NCBI RefSeq assembly: GCF_040214835.1
Contig: NZ_CP157874.1
Span: 4,483,501-4,547,500 of the forward strand
Length of the DNA stretch: 64,000 nucleotides
From: Pseudomonas asiatica
GTDB taxonomy: Bacteria > Pseudomonadota > Gammaproteobacteria > Pseudomonadales > Pseudomonadaceae
Direction: 5' to 3'
Shown: positions 1 through 9,215 of the stretch, one piece after another
Layout of the letters: each line of letters begins with the position of its first letter
How positions within the stretch are numbered: position 1 is the first letter of the stretch
Notes under the pieces: generated by a model
Seen by the model: only the letters and a program-made list of their open reading frames with translations
Databases searched by the model: none
Told to the model about the DNA's origin: nothing
Made by a program: the position numbers and the translations under genes

Positions 1-1
1 C

Positions 2-379
2 GGCCTCGACGTGCATCCCCTGGTGCTGGCCACCTACCTGAAGAAGGAAGACGAGGAAGGCTTCGTGCGGTGCCCGGAACGGGTCATGGCGCACTTTCTC
101 GACGGCCTGGTGATCCACCGCCGCGGCAAGGATGACAGCCGCCCGCCGCAGCCGATCGAGCTGCCGGTAACCAACAACCTCATCCTCAAGAAGCTGCGGG
201 TGGCCTTCGAGCTCAAGGAAGATGACCTGCATGCGATCCTCAAGTCGGTCAACTTCCCGGTCAGCAAACCCGAGCTCAGCGCGCTGTTCCGCAAGGCCGG
301 CCATGACAACTACCGCCCTTGCGGCGACCAGCTGCTGCGCAACTTCCTCAAGGGCCTGACCCTGCGCGTGCGCGGCTGA
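2..379 (+). CDS. DUF1456 family protein (YehS-like), 5' end outside window
   Basis: The reading frame is open from base 2 and ends at TGA 377-379, giving 125 residues. No initiator with a ribosome binding site is visible, so the first ~30 residues lie upstream of the window. The family is built from two copies of the DUF1456 repeat. The first copy is truncated here (KKEDEEGF, then AHFLDGLV) and the second is complete (LKKLRVAFELKEDDLHAIL, then LRNFLKGLTL). E. coli YehS, about 155 residues, has the same arrangement. The function is unknown. The trmO start lies 6 bases after the stop, so the two are probably co-transcribed. The family call is confident; nothing can be said about role. Confidence 0.85.
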   Translation, partial: GLDVHPLVLATYLKKEDEEGFVRCPERVMAHFLDGLVIHRRGKDDSRPPQPIELPVTNNLILKKLRVAFELKEDDLHAILKSVNFPVSKPELSALFRKAGHDNYRPCGDQLLRNFLKGLTLRVRG

Positions 380-385
380 TTGGCC

Positions 386-1078
386 ATGCAGCATACGGTT
401 ACCCCGGTCGGCATCATCCGCTCCTGTTTCAAGGAGAAGTTCGCCATCCCGCGCCAGCCGCAACTGGCGCCCGCCGCACGCGGCGTGCTCGAGCTGCTGC
501 CACCGTTCGACCAGAGCGATGCGGTCGAGGGGCTGGAGCAGGTCAGCCATGTCTGGCTGCTGTTCCTGTTCCACCAGGCACTGGAAGACAAACCCCGCCT
601 GAAAGTGCGGCCACCGCGCCTGGGTGGCAACAAGAGCATGGGTGTGTTCGCTACCCGCGCCACTCACCGGCCCAATGGCATCGGCCAGTCGGTGGTACGC
701 CTGGAAGGCGTGGAGCCAGGGCGCCTGCTGTTGTCTGGCATCGACCTGCTCGACGGTACGCCGGTGCTGGACATCAAGCCGTATGTGCCATACGCCGATA
801 GCATCGCTGGCGCCAGCAACCAGATGGCCAGCCAAGCGCCCGCCGCGATCGCCGTGCAGTGGGGCGACAATGCCCTGCCCCAGGCTCGCGAACATGCACT
901 GCGCCTGGGTGAACCGCTGGTGGAGCTGATCGAGCAGTGCCTGGCGCAGGACCCACGGCCGGCCTACCAGGTGCCGCCGGCCGAGCGGGTGTATGGGGTG
1001 AAGTTCTGGGATGTCCAGGTGCGCTGGCACTACCCGCAACCGGACGTGATCCGGGTGCTGGAGGTGGTGCTGGCCTGA
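386..1078 (+). CDS. trmO: tRNA (N6-threonylcarbamoyladenosine(37)-N6)-methyltransferase TrmO
   Basis: TrmO (TsaA/YaeB family) uses SAM to N6-methylate t6A37 in tRNA-Thr(GGU), which fine-tunes decoding. The protein has 230 residues, close to the E. coli length of 235. The N-terminal SAM-binding barrel shows the family signatures FATRATHRPNGIGQS near residues 90-104 and DIKPYVPYAD near 130. The C-terminal part carries YGVKFWDVQVRW, typical of the longer gammaproteobacterial form. I chose ATG 386 over the in-frame TTG at 380, which overlaps the upstream stop region. It probably shares a transcript with the upstream DUF1456 gene. A REP-type palindrome and a terminator hairpin follow. Confidence 0.88.
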   Translation: MQHTVTPVGIIRSCFKEKFAIPRQPQLAPAARGVLELLPPFDQSDAVEGLEQVSHVWLLFLFHQALEDKPRLKVRPPRLGGNKSMGVFATRATHRPNGIGQSVVRLEGVEPGRLLLSGIDLLDGTPVLDIKPYVPYADSIAGASNQMASQAPAAIAVQWGDNALPQAREHALRLGEPLVELIEQCLAQDPRPAYQVPPAERVYGVKFWDVQVRWHYPQPDVIRVLEVVLA

Positions 1079-1092
1079 AGGCTGCGCACTGG

Positions 1093-1214
1093 CCTTGTGG
1101 GAGCGGCCTTGCGTCGCGAAAGGGCTGCGCAGCAGCCCCGGCAACCTTGCAGGATGGCTGAGATCCTGGGGCCGCTACGCGCCCCTTTCGCGACACAAGG
1201 CCGCTCCCACAAGG
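1093..1214. repeat. REP-type inverted repeat, gggagcggccttg family
   Basis: Arms ccttgtgggagcggccttg and the reverse complement ending in ctcccacaagg enclose inner arms cgcgaaaggg / cccctttcgcg. The transcript would fold into a long two-armed hairpin. Very similar elements occur at 6729, 41169, 57202, 60176 and 61104. Confidence 0.9.
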
Positions 1215-1236
1215 AACCGTGCGCCGCACAGTCATG

Positions 1237-1264
1237 AAAAAGGCGACCCTGAGGTCGCCTTTTT
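1237..1264. terminator. Bidirectional rho-independent terminator between trmO and dctA
   Basis: A perfect 12-bp stem (AAAAAGGCGACC / GGTCGCCTTTTT) closes a 4-base loop. A T-run follows on either strand, so it can end both trmO and the converging dctA. Confidence 0.88.
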
Positions 1265-1282
1265 CTTTTCACCATCCCGCGA

Positions 1283-2617
<1,335 letters not shown>

Positions 2618-2737
2618 TCAAGTGTGCCGGTTCACCCTTCCCAGGGCGATGGGGCACCTGAATCGCTAACCCTCCTGCACCTGGAGGGATTTGTCGTTGT
2701 GTTCGAGCTGCCTGGGCAGGCCTCTGCGAGGATCAAT

Positions 2738-2753
2738 AGCAAGGGTGGTGCCA
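2738..2753 (-). promoter_or_regulatory. Sigma-54 (-24/-12) promoter of dctA
   Basis: Read on the minus strand the site is TGGCACCACCCTTGCT, a full match to TGGCAC-N5-TTGCW. It lies upstream of the dctA start in the correct orientation. C4-dicarboxylate carriers are classic RpoN/DctD targets. Confidence 0.82.
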
Positions 2754-2832
2754 AAATGCCCACCAAGGGTGCAAAGGCTGTATTTGCGAGGGATAAACGC
2801 CCAACGACGGGGCGGTTTGCCTGAGGAAGGCT

Positions 2833-2887
2833 GGCGGATTTCCGCCCGATGGCGGGATTTGTACAGGGGCATTGGCGGGAATCCGCC
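2833..2887. promoter_or_regulatory. Two dyads, candidate DctD-type enhancer sites for dctA
   Basis: GGCGGATTTCCGCC (2833-2846) is a perfect inverted repeat. GGCGGGAATCCGCC (2874-2887) has one mismatch. Their centres are 41 bp apart, about four helical turns, and about 95 and 135 bp upstream of the -24/-12 element. That is a usual enhancer distance. Assignment to DctD is inference. Confidence 0.55.
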
Positions 2888-2903
2888 CATTGTAGTTGCC
2901 TGT

Positions 2904-3002
2904 GCCGGCCTCTTCGCGGGTAAACCCGCTCCCACAGGAACCGCACAGGGTCGAGTGCAGTGCGCCCCCTGTGGGAGCGGGTTTACCCGCGAAGAGGCCG
3001 GC
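2904..3002. repeat. REP-type inverted repeat, gggagcgggttt family
   Basis: The arm ccggcctcttcgcgggtaaa-cccgctcccacagg is repeated in reverse complement after a ~30-base spacer. It lies between the phoQ stop and the dctA regulatory region. Relatives are at 5061 and 9942. Confidence 0.88.
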
Positions 3003-3014
3003 CAAGCCAGCAAA

Positions 3015-4361
3015 TCACTCGAGGTTGAAGGTGATCCTGAACGCAGCGCCCCCCAGAGGAGAATCCCCCAGGCTCAGCTCGGCGTCATAGCTGTCGACGA
3101 TATCCTTGACCACCGCCAGCCCGATCCCCTGCCCCGGGTGCTGGCTGTCCAGCCGCTCCCCACGCTCCAGAATCCGCTCACGCTGGTCCGCCGGCACCCC
3201 CGGCCCGTCGTCCTCGATGCACAAGGTCAACTGCCCAGGCGCCTGCTCCAGGCTTACGCGCACCTGGCCCAGGCTCAGGCGGTAGGCGTTCTCCAGCAGG
3301 TTGCCCAGCAGCTCCAGCAACGCGCCCTGCTCCATCGGCACCTGCGCCGCATCGGGCAGTTGCAGCGTCACATCCACCCGCTTGTCCCGGTACACCTTGG
3401 CCAAGGTGCTGCACAGGCTTTCGAGCAACGGCCGCAGCAACACGCTGTGGCGTACCAGGCCGCTCTTGCGCAGGCTGGCGCGTTGCAGCTGGTAGTCGAT
3501 CTGCTGGCTCATGCGCTCGATCTGGCTCTGCAGCACGCGCGCCTGCTCGCGCTCGCCGCTACGCTGCTGCAGGCTTTCGCCCACCCCCTGCAACACCGCC
3601 AGCGGCGTCTTCAGGCTGTGCGCCAGGTCATCGAGCGAATCACGGTAGCGCTGACGCTGCTCGCGCTCGCTGCGCAACAGGCGGTTCAGCGAGCCGGTCA
3701 GGCGCAGCAGCTCCCGTGGGTGTTCGCCACTCAGGCCATCCCGCACGCCCGACTCCACGTCGTCCAGCTCGCGGCTGAGCCGGCGCAACGAACGCAGGCC
3801 CCAGGTCAGGCCGGCCCACAGCAGCACCAGCAGCGCCAGCAAGGCCGCGCCAAAACCCAGGTAGAGCTTTTCGCGCAGGCCATCGAGGGTGTGCTGGTAT
3901 TCGCGCACCGGTTGCAGGGCAACGATGCTGTAGGCGGCGCTCTGGCCACCCAGCAGCTTGATCTCGACGTCATAGACGAAGAACTCTTCGCCATCGGCCT
4001 GGTGAATGCGGGCGAATTCGTTGCCTCGGCCGTCGTAGCGCGGGCGGTAGTTGACGTTCTGCGCGGCGGTTGCCCGCGACTGCCAGACCAGCTTGCCGTC
4101 GCGGTCGAAGATATAGCCGAGCAGGCCGGTGTACGGCAGGTTGTAACGCTCGTCCGGCAGCAGCGTAGGCATCTGCAGTTGGCCGTGCTCGATGCGCGCA
4201 GCGGAAATCAGCGTGGTCACATCCGAGGCCAGGCGTTGTTCGATCGACTCCTGCAGGGCCAGGCTGAAGGCCTTCTGCAAGGCCGGCAGCAGCGCCAGCA
4301 TGAACAGCAGCGCCAGCACCGCGGCCGCCAGCATCAGGCGCACCCGCAGCGAACGGATCAT
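3015..4361 (-). CDS. phoQ: Two-component sensor histidine kinase PhoQ
   Basis: Inner-membrane kinase that in Pseudomonas senses low divalent cations and related envelope signals and controls PhoP phosphorylation. It has 448 residues. TM1 spans about 9-28, the periplasmic sensor about 29-166, and TM2 about 167-188. The HAMP/dimerisation segment leads to the H-box DLAHSLKTPL with phospho-acceptor His248. The ATPase domain has the N-box NLLENAYRL (about 354), G1 EDDGPGVP (383) and G2 GQGIGLAVV (410). The ATG overlaps the phoP stop as ATGA, so translation is probably coupled. The gene follows oprH and phoP in the standard Pseudomonas oprH-phoP-phoQ order. A REP element lies downstream. Confidence 0.9.
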   Translation of the reverse strand: MIRSLRVRLMLAAAVLALLFMLALLPALQKAFSLALQESIEQRLASDVTTLISAARIEHGQLQMPTLLPDERYNLPYTGLLGYIFDRDGKLVWQSRATAAQNVNYRPRYDGRGNEFARIHQADGEEFFVYDVEIKLLGGQSAAYSIVALQPVREYQHTLDGLREKLYLGFGAALLALLVLLWAGLTWGLRSLRRLSRELDDVESGVRDGLSGEHPRELLRLTGSLNRLLRSEREQRQRYRDSLDDLAHSLKTPLAVLQGVGESLQQRSGEREQARVLQSQIERMSQQIDYQLQRASLRKSGLVRHSVLLRPLLESLCSTLAKVYRDKRVDVTLQLPDAAQVPMEQGALLELLGNLLENAYRLSLGQVRVSLEQAPGQLTLCIEDDGPGVPADQRERILERGERLDSQHPGQGIGLAVVKDIVDSYDAELSLGDSPLGGAAFRITFNLE

Positions 4362-5035
4362 CGGCAGCGCTCGGTGAACAGGTAGCCCAGGCCGCGCACG
4401 GTGTCGATCGGTTTGAAGCCGTGCTCGCCCTCGAGCTTGCGCCGCAGGCGGCCGACCAGCACTTCGATGACATTGGGGTCGCGTTCCTCGTCACCCGGGT
4501 ACAGCTGCTCCATCAGGCGGTCCTTGGCCACCACCTGCTGGTGATGGCGCATGAGGTATTCGAGGATGCGGTATTCGTAGGCGGTCAGGGCCAGGGGCTG
4601 CTCGTCCAGCGTCGCCTGCTTGCGGTTGAGGTCGAGCACCAGCGGGCCGGCGGCAATGGTCGACTGTGTGAAGCCGCTGGAGCGGCGCAGCAGGGCGTTC
4701 AGGCGTGCCTCGAGTTCTTCGAACTGGAACGGCTTGACCAGGTAGTCGTCGGCACCGGCGGCCAGGCCCTCGACCTTGTCCTGCCAGTTGCCGCGGGCGG
4801 TGAGGATGAGAATGGGGAAGGTCTTGTCCTGGCTGCGCAGGCGCGTGATCAGCTCCAGCCCGCTGATGCCAGGCAGGCCCAGGTCGATGATGGCCAGGTC
4901 GAAGTGGTATTGCCCGGCCTGGTACAGCGCCTCCTCGGCATCGGCGACCGCCTCGACCACATGGCCGCTTTCGCCCAGGCGGGTGTAGAGGTGATGGCGA
5001 AGCAGGGCTTCGTCCTCGACCACCAGCAGTTTCAT
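4358..5035 (-). CDS. phoP: Response regulator PhoP
   Basis: OmpR-family transcription factor partnered with PhoQ. It activates Mg2+-limitation and polymyxin-resistance genes in Pseudomonas. The 225-residue protein has an N-terminal receiver domain with the acidic pocket VVEDE, phospho-acceptor Asp51 (IIDLGLPG) and the conserved LVKPF lysine near 101. A winged-helix domain follows, ending RGLGYLF. The frame extends 20 codons further upstream, but those codons read through a REP element, so ATG at 5035 is chosen (MKLLVVEDE). It is probably co-transcribed from the oprH promoter through the intervening REP element. Confidence 0.92.
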   Translation of the reverse strand: MKLLVVEDEALLRHHLYTRLGESGHVVEAVADAEEALYQAGQYHFDLAIIDLGLPGISGLELITRLRSQDKTFPILILTARGNWQDKVEGLAAGADDYLVKPFQFEELEARLNALLRRSSGFTQSTIAAGPLVLDLNRKQATLDEQPLALTAYEYRILEYLMRHHQQVVAKDRLMEQLYPGDEERDPNVIEVLVGRLRRKLEGEHGFKPIDTVRGLGYLFTERCR

Positions 5036-5060
5036 GTGCAGCTCCTTGATATGTATTGCC

Positions 5061-5166
5061 TGTACCGGCCCTTTCGCGGGTAAACCCGCTCCCACAGGTA
5101 CTGCACAGGTTTGAAGAACTGCGCGATCCCTGTGGGAGCGGGTTTACCCGCGAAGAGGCCGGTACA
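5061..5166. repeat. REP-type inverted repeat between oprH and phoP
   Basis: tgtaccggcc ... ggccggtaca arms with inner cgcgggtaaacccgctccc. The element lies inside the oprH-phoP-phoQ operon, where a stable mRNA hairpin could let abundant oprH message outlive the regulator message. Confidence 0.88.
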
Positions 5167-5185
5167 GGATAACCCGGCTCGCCCG

Positions 5186-5791
5186 TCAGAACTTGTAGCT
5201 TGCAGCCAGGTAGGTCTGCGCGCTGCTGGTCAGGCGCAGGGTGCCGTCCTTCGGCCCGCCGTGCGCACCCACTTCGGTGGCGGCGTTGGTACGCAGGTAA
5301 CGGTAGCCCAGTTCCACCGAAGCCTTGTCGGTGATGTCCTGGATCACGCCGGCCTGCAGGCCATACGCGTAACCGTAGTCGGTATCCCGGCTGGCACCCG
5401 GGGAGTCCTGGGTCAGCTTGGTCACGCCCAGGCTGCCGCCGCCGAACAGCTTGGTGGTGTCACCCACCGGCAGGAACAGGTCGTAGCTGCCCAGCAGGTT
5501 TTCCTGGCGCAGCTTCAGGCCGCTGTGGTCGCCCGAGACATTGTCGTAAGTCATGTAGTAGCGGCCCTGGTCATTGATCTTGCCCACGCGCACGCCCCAG
5601 GTGTCGTCCTTGCCGATGATGCCGTCGGCGTTGAGGTGGTCGGTGTTGCGCTGCAGCAGGCCGGACTTGCGAACCTTGTCGCTGGTCTGGCCGTAGGTCA
5701 GGCTGGCGAAGTTGTCGTCAGCGGCCTGGGCAGTGGTGATGCCAGCGGCGCAGACGGCCATGGCGGCAAGCAGGGTGTTGAAGGTTTTCAT
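5186..5791 (-). CDS. oprH: Outer-membrane protein OprH
   Basis: Small outer-membrane beta-barrel that binds LPS and substitutes for divalent cations under Mg2+ limitation. The 201-residue precursor has a Sec signal peptide (MKTFNTLLAAMAVCAAG, cleavage after AQA near 23). The mature part alternates short strands and ends in YLAASYKF with a C-terminal Phe, the outer-membrane insertion signal. The frame continues far upstream into sequence antisense to the next gene, so ATG 5791 at the signal peptide is used. It is the first gene of the oprH-phoP-phoQ operon, and its promoter carries a four-copy PhoP-box-like array. Length and position match the P. aeruginosa operon. Confidence 0.88.
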   Translation of the reverse strand: MKTFNTLLAAMAVCAAGITTAQAADDNFASLTYGQTSDKVRKSGLLQRNTDHLNADGIIGKDDTWGVRVGKINDQGRYYMTYDNVSGDHSGLKLRQENLLGSYDLFLPVGDTTKLFGGGSLGVTKLTQDSPGASRDTDYGYAYGLQAGVIQDITDKASVELGYRYLRTNAATEVGAHGGPKDGTLRLTSSAQTYLAASYKF

Positions 5792-5834
5792 GGCTGGATA
5801 CTCCAGTTGAGTGCGCTGTTTCGGTCTGGAAGCT

Positions 5835-5895
5835 AGAGTAAGCAGGGCACCCTGAACCGCGACTGAACCCTGGCTGAACCTCGGCTGAACGAACC
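5835..5895 (-). promoter_or_regulatory. oprH-phoPQ promoter with four PhoP-box half-sites
   Basis: On the minus strand four GGTTCA-like hexamers (CGTTCA then three GGTTCA) repeat every 11 bp with N5 spacers. On the plus strand TGAAC falls at 5853, 5864, 5875 and 5886. The known PhoP box is (G/T)GTTTA-N5-(G/T)GTTTA. A candidate -10 TACTCT (5840-5835) lies 12 bp after the last half-site, the spacing of PhoP-activated promoters. Confidence 0.75.
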
Positions 5896-5920
5896 GTTTG
5901 CAGAACAAGGAGTAGTGACC

Positions 5921-6712
5921 ATGCGCGCCCTGCTGGCCTTGACCCTGATGTGCAGCGCCGCCCTCGCCCAAGCGGCGGTACAAACCCGCGAGATCCCCTA
6001 CCAGGACGCCGACGGCAACCGCCTGGTCGGCTACTACGCCTATGACGACGCCATCGAAGGCAAGCGCCCCGGCATCGTCGTGGTGCATGAGTGGTGGGGG
6101 CTGAACGACTACGTCAAGCGCCGCGCCCGCGAGCTTGCGGCGCTGGGCTACAACGCGCTGGCCATCGACATGTATGGCGACGGCAAGCAAACCGAACACC
6201 CTGCCGACGCCAAGGCGTTCATGACAGCGGCGACGAAAGACCCCAAGGCCGCGGAGCGGCGCTTCGATGCCGGCCTGGAGCTGCTCAAGCTGCAGCCCAA
6301 TACCAACAAGCACCAGTTGGGGGCAGTGGGTTACTGCTTTGGCGGCAAGGTAGCGCTGGATGCCGCGCGGCGAGGGGAAAAGCTCGATGGCGTGGTGAGC
6401 TTCCACGCCCCGCTGGGCACGCAGACACCGGCCAGGCCGGGCGTGGTGCGGGCCGATATCCTGGTGGAGCATGGTGCGGCGGACACCCTGGTGACCGAGC
6501 AGCAGGTGGAAGCGTTCAAGGCGGAAATGGATGCAGCCAAGGTCAATTACCAGTTCGTCAGTATTCCCGGGGCCAAGCACGGGTTCAGCAACCCGGATTC
6601 GGACCGCATGGGGCACGGTGAACATGGCGGGCCGGATATTGCCTATGACCAGGCGGCGGATGCCAGTTCCTGGGCGGATATGCAGGCGTTCTTCAAGAAG
6701 GTGTTCAAGTAA
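5921..6712 (+). CDS. Exported dienelactone hydrolase family protein
   Basis: Alpha/beta hydrolase of the dienelactone hydrolase family. The true substrate cannot be read from sequence. The 263-residue protein starts with a Sec signal peptide (MRALLALTLMCSAALAQA), so it probably works in the periplasm, unlike the cytoplasmic ClcD enzymes. The catalytic triad is visible: nucleophile Cys139 in GYCFGG, Asp188 in EHGAADTLV and His220 in GAKHGFSNP. ATG 5921 has AAGGAG eight bases upstream and is preferred over the GTG at 5915. The gene is divergent from oprH, so the PhoP-box array lies in the shared region. Co-regulation is possible but not shown. Confidence 0.85.
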   Translation: MRALLALTLMCSAALAQAAVQTREIPYQDADGNRLVGYYAYDDAIEGKRPGIVVVHEWWGLNDYVKRRARELAALGYNALAIDMYGDGKQTEHPADAKAFMTAATKDPKAAERRFDAGLELLKLQPNTNKHQLGAVGYCFGGKVALDAARRGEKLDGVVSFHAPLGTQTPARPGVVRADILVEHGAADTLVTEQQVEAFKAEMDAAKVNYQFVSIPGAKHGFSNPDSDRMGHGEHGGPDIAYDQAADASSWADMQAFFKKVFK

Positions 6713-6728
6713 GGAGTGCCGGGGCCGA

Positions 6729-6845
6729 TGTGGGAGCGGCCTTGCGTCGCGAAAGGGGCGCAAAGCGGCCCCAGGATCTCAGCAGTTCTGCAAAATCGCC
6801 GGGGGGCGCTGCGCGCCCCTTTCGCGACGCAAGGCCGCTCCCACA
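6729..6845. repeat. REP-type inverted repeat, gggagcggccttg family
   Basis: tgtgggagcggccttgcgtc is matched by its reverse complement at the right end, with inner cgcgaaaggggcgc / gcgcccctttcgcg. It lies between the hydrolase gene and the PPTase gene. Confidence 0.9.
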
Positions 6846-6902
6846 AGGATGCATTGCCACGCTGGCTCCCTTAGTGCCCGTACAGCTGGCACAATACCCC
6901 CC

Positions 6903-7604
6903 ATGAACACACTCCCCGCCTGCTGCGCCCCGCTCCAGCACCACTGGCCCCTGCCCCGCCCACTACCCGGCGCGGTGCTGGTCAGTTGCTACTTCGACCC
7001 CGCCCGCCTGGCACCCGACGACTTCCAGCGCGCCGGCGTCGTGCCAGGCGCCAGCCTGCAGCGCTCGGTGGCCAAGCGTCAGGCCGAGTACCTGGCCGGC
7101 CGGGTATGTGCCCGCGCCGCGCTGCAGCGCCTGGACGGCCGTGACTACGTGCCCGGTACCCACGAGGACCGTTCGCCCATCTGGCCCGCCGGCATCCACG
7201 GCTCGATCACCCACGGCAAAGGCTGGGCTGCCGCCGTGGTTGCTGCCGAGGGCAGTTGCCAGGGCCTGGGCCTGGATCAGGAAGCACTGCTGGATGACCA
7301 GCGGGCCGAGCGGCTGATGGGCGAAATCCTCACCCCGCCCGAACTCGAGCGCCTGGACCGCCGCCAGCTCGGCCTTGCCGTCACCCTGACCTTCTCGCTG
7401 AAGGAAAGCCTGTTCAAGACGCTCTACCCGCTGACCCGCCAGCGCTTCTACTTCGAGCACGCCGAAGTGCTGGACTGGTCCGCCGAAGGCCTGGCCCGCC
7501 TGCGCCTGCTCACCGACCTGTCGCCGCAGTGGCGGCATGGCGCCGAACTGCAGGGCCAGTTCTGCCTGCAGGACGGCCACCTGCTCAGCCTGGTCAGCGT
7601 CTGA
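6903..7604 (+). CDS. 4'-phosphopantetheinyl transferase (EntD/PcpS type)
   Basis: Transfers phosphopantetheine from CoA to carrier proteins. In fluorescent pseudomonads a single such enzyme (PcpS type) serves both fatty-acid ACP and siderophore NRPS carriers. The protein has 233 residues. Visible motifs are the conserved basic segment LAGRVCARAAL, GSITHG near 98, the Mg2+-binding region GLGLDQE near 120 and the core FSLKESLFKTLYP near 160 with the Glu and Lys residues used in catalysis. The start ATG 6903 (MNTLPACC) is chosen because the longer frame runs through the REP element. It converges on the rstB-like gene with only three bases between stops. Confidence 0.86.
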   Translation: MNTLPACCAPLQHHWPLPRPLPGAVLVSCYFDPARLAPDDFQRAGVVPGASLQRSVAKRQAEYLAGRVCARAALQRLDGRDYVPGTHEDRSPIWPAGIHGSITHGKGWAAAVVAAEGSCQGLGLDQEALLDDQRAERLMGEILTPPELERLDRRQLGLAVTLTFSLKESLFKTLYPLTRQRFYFEHAEVLDWSAEGLARLRLLTDLSPQWRHGAELQGQFCLQDGHLLSLVSV

Positions 7605-7607
7605 CCG

Positions 7608-9215
7608 TCACAACGGTGCCTGCTGCCGTGGCCAGTTCAGGCTGAAGCAGGCACCGCCCAGCGCGGCGCTGCGCCCCACCGTGGCCCGCCCCGCGTGCCA
7701 GTAGATGATCCGCCGTACGATAGACAGGCCCAAGCCATGCCCGCCCGAGGCGCGGGTACGGCTGTCGTCGAGGCGGGTGAACGGTGTGAAGATACGGTCC
7801 CAGACGCCCTCGGGGATGCCCGGGCCGTCATCCTCCACATCGATGCGGCAGCGTTGCTGCCCCAACTGGTAGCTCAGGCGCACCTCGGCCTCTGCGTGGC
7901 GCATGGCGTTACCCACCAGGTTCTGCAGGGCCCGGTGCAGGTAGCGCGGTTCGGCTTCGACCCAGGCGCCTTCGCCATCGGCGCCCTGGCACTCACCGCG
8001 CACCACCCGTACCTCGGCACGCAGCGGCGCAAGCTCTTCGATCACCCGGTCGAGCAAGGCGTCCAGGTCTACCCGCTCGAACTTCAGCGCCGGTGCGCCC
8101 TGCTCCAGGCGGGCGTAGGTGAGCATCTCGTCGACCAACTTGTCGAGGTCCTGGATATCGCCGTCCATGCCCGCCAGGTGCTTGGCGCGGGCCTGCTCGG
8201 TGGTGGCACTTTCGATCATCTCCAGGCCAAAGCGCAGGCGTGCCACCGGCGTGCGCAGCTCGTGGGAAACCGCCCGCACCAGCTCGCGCTGCATGGTCAG
8301 CGAGCGCTGCAGGTGCTCGGCCATGCCGTTGAAGGCCGCGGCCAGGCGCCCCACCGAGTCGGCGTCGCCGGCCGGTACACGGGTGTCCAGGCTGCCCTGG
8401 GCGATGCGCGTGGCGGCAATCTCCAGGCCCGACACACGCCGCTCCAGTTGGCGCACCAGCAGGTAGACCACCAGGCCGATCAGGCACAGGCCAAGAAAGG
8501 TGATCAGGACCAGCAACTGCGGCGGATACGGGTTGAGCTGGTACAGCGGGCCGATTTCCAGCACCCAGGGCGAACCCGCCAGCCCGGCGAACACGCGGAT
8601 CGAGTCACCATCCTTGCCCAGGGCCATGACCGTGTCGCCCTCCTCGACCCGGCGCCGCTGGTCATCGTCCAGGCTCACCCGCTCGATGCGCTGCAGGGCC
8701 ACGCCAAAGCCGAAGCCCTTTTCTTTCTTGATCTGCGCCAGGCGCTGCTGCTGTTCGGTCACCGGGTAGCGCACCAGTTCGTCGGCCAGCAGATAGAGGG
8801 TGGCCCGCGCCAGTTGCTCGCTGATCTGTTTGATCTGCGCTACCAGCATCAGGTCTTCCTGGCCGACCTTGCGCAGCACCTGGGCCGCATGCGGGCCGGT
8901 CTTCTCGACCACCACCAGGCCGCGGTACAGGCGCGCCCGCTGGCCGCCATCGAGTGTGCGCGCGGTCATCGGTTGCAGCGCCAGCGGCACGCCGAGCAGG
9001 CGCTCCCAGATCAGCAGCGAGCGCTTGCGCTCGGTGTCGTTCTGCAGCGCCAGGTTGTCGGCCATCAGGCTGAAGGTACCCTGGGCCAGGCCCTCGCGGT
9101 GCTGGGCGGCACGTACTTCGTTGACCAGGTGCAGGCTGAGCACCCCGAGCAGGGCCACCAGCACCAGCACGGCCAGCATGCCGCCATAGATGCGCAGGAA
9201 GATCGAGTTGTTCAT
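7608..9215 (-). CDS. rstB: Sensor histidine kinase, RstB-like
   Basis: Membrane histidine kinase of 535 residues paired with the adjacent OmpR-type regulator. TM1 is about 11-30, a large periplasmic sensor of ~200 residues follows, and TM2 is about 233-254. HAMP (RIAQGSLDTRVP) leads to the H-box AVSHELRTPVARLR with His318, the N-box LVGNAMRH, G1 DDGPGIPEG and G2 GHGLGLSIV. Domain plan and neighbour match RstB of enterics and its Pseudomonas counterparts. The stimulus is not known. Its ATG overlaps the regulator's stop (ATGA), indicating coupling. The name is by similarity of organisation; the exact orthology is unverified. Confidence 0.78.
   Translation of the reverse strand: MNNSIFLRIYGGMLAVLVLVALLGVLSLHLVNEVRAAQHREGLAQGTFSLMADNLALQNDTERKRSLLIWERLLGVPLALQPMTARTLDGGQRARLYRGLVVVEKTGPHAAQVLRKVGQEDLMLVAQIKQISEQLARATLYLLADELVRYPVTEQQQRLAQIKKEKGFGFGVALQRIERVSLDDDQRRRVEEGDTVMALGKDGDSIRVFAGLAGSPWVLEIGPLYQLNPYPPQLLVLITFLGLCLIGLVVYLLVRQLERRVSGLEIAATRIAQGSLDTRVPAGDADSVGRLAAAFNGMAEHLQRSLTMQRELVRAVSHELRTPVARLRFGLEMIESATTEQARAKHLAGMDGDIQDLDKLVDEMLTYARLEQGAPALKFERVDLDALLDRVIEELAPLRAEVRVVRGECQGADGEGAWVEAEPRYLHRALQNLVGNAMRHAEAEVRLSYQLGQQRCRIDVEDDGPGIPEGVWDRIFTPFTRLDDSRTRASGGHGLGLSIVRRIIYWHAGRATVGRSAALGGACFSLNWPRQQAPL

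Noticed and set aside
5792..6763. Extension of the oprH frame to 525 codons
   Set aside because: The upstream part is antisense to the dienelactone hydrolase gene; the signal peptide fixes the start at 5791.
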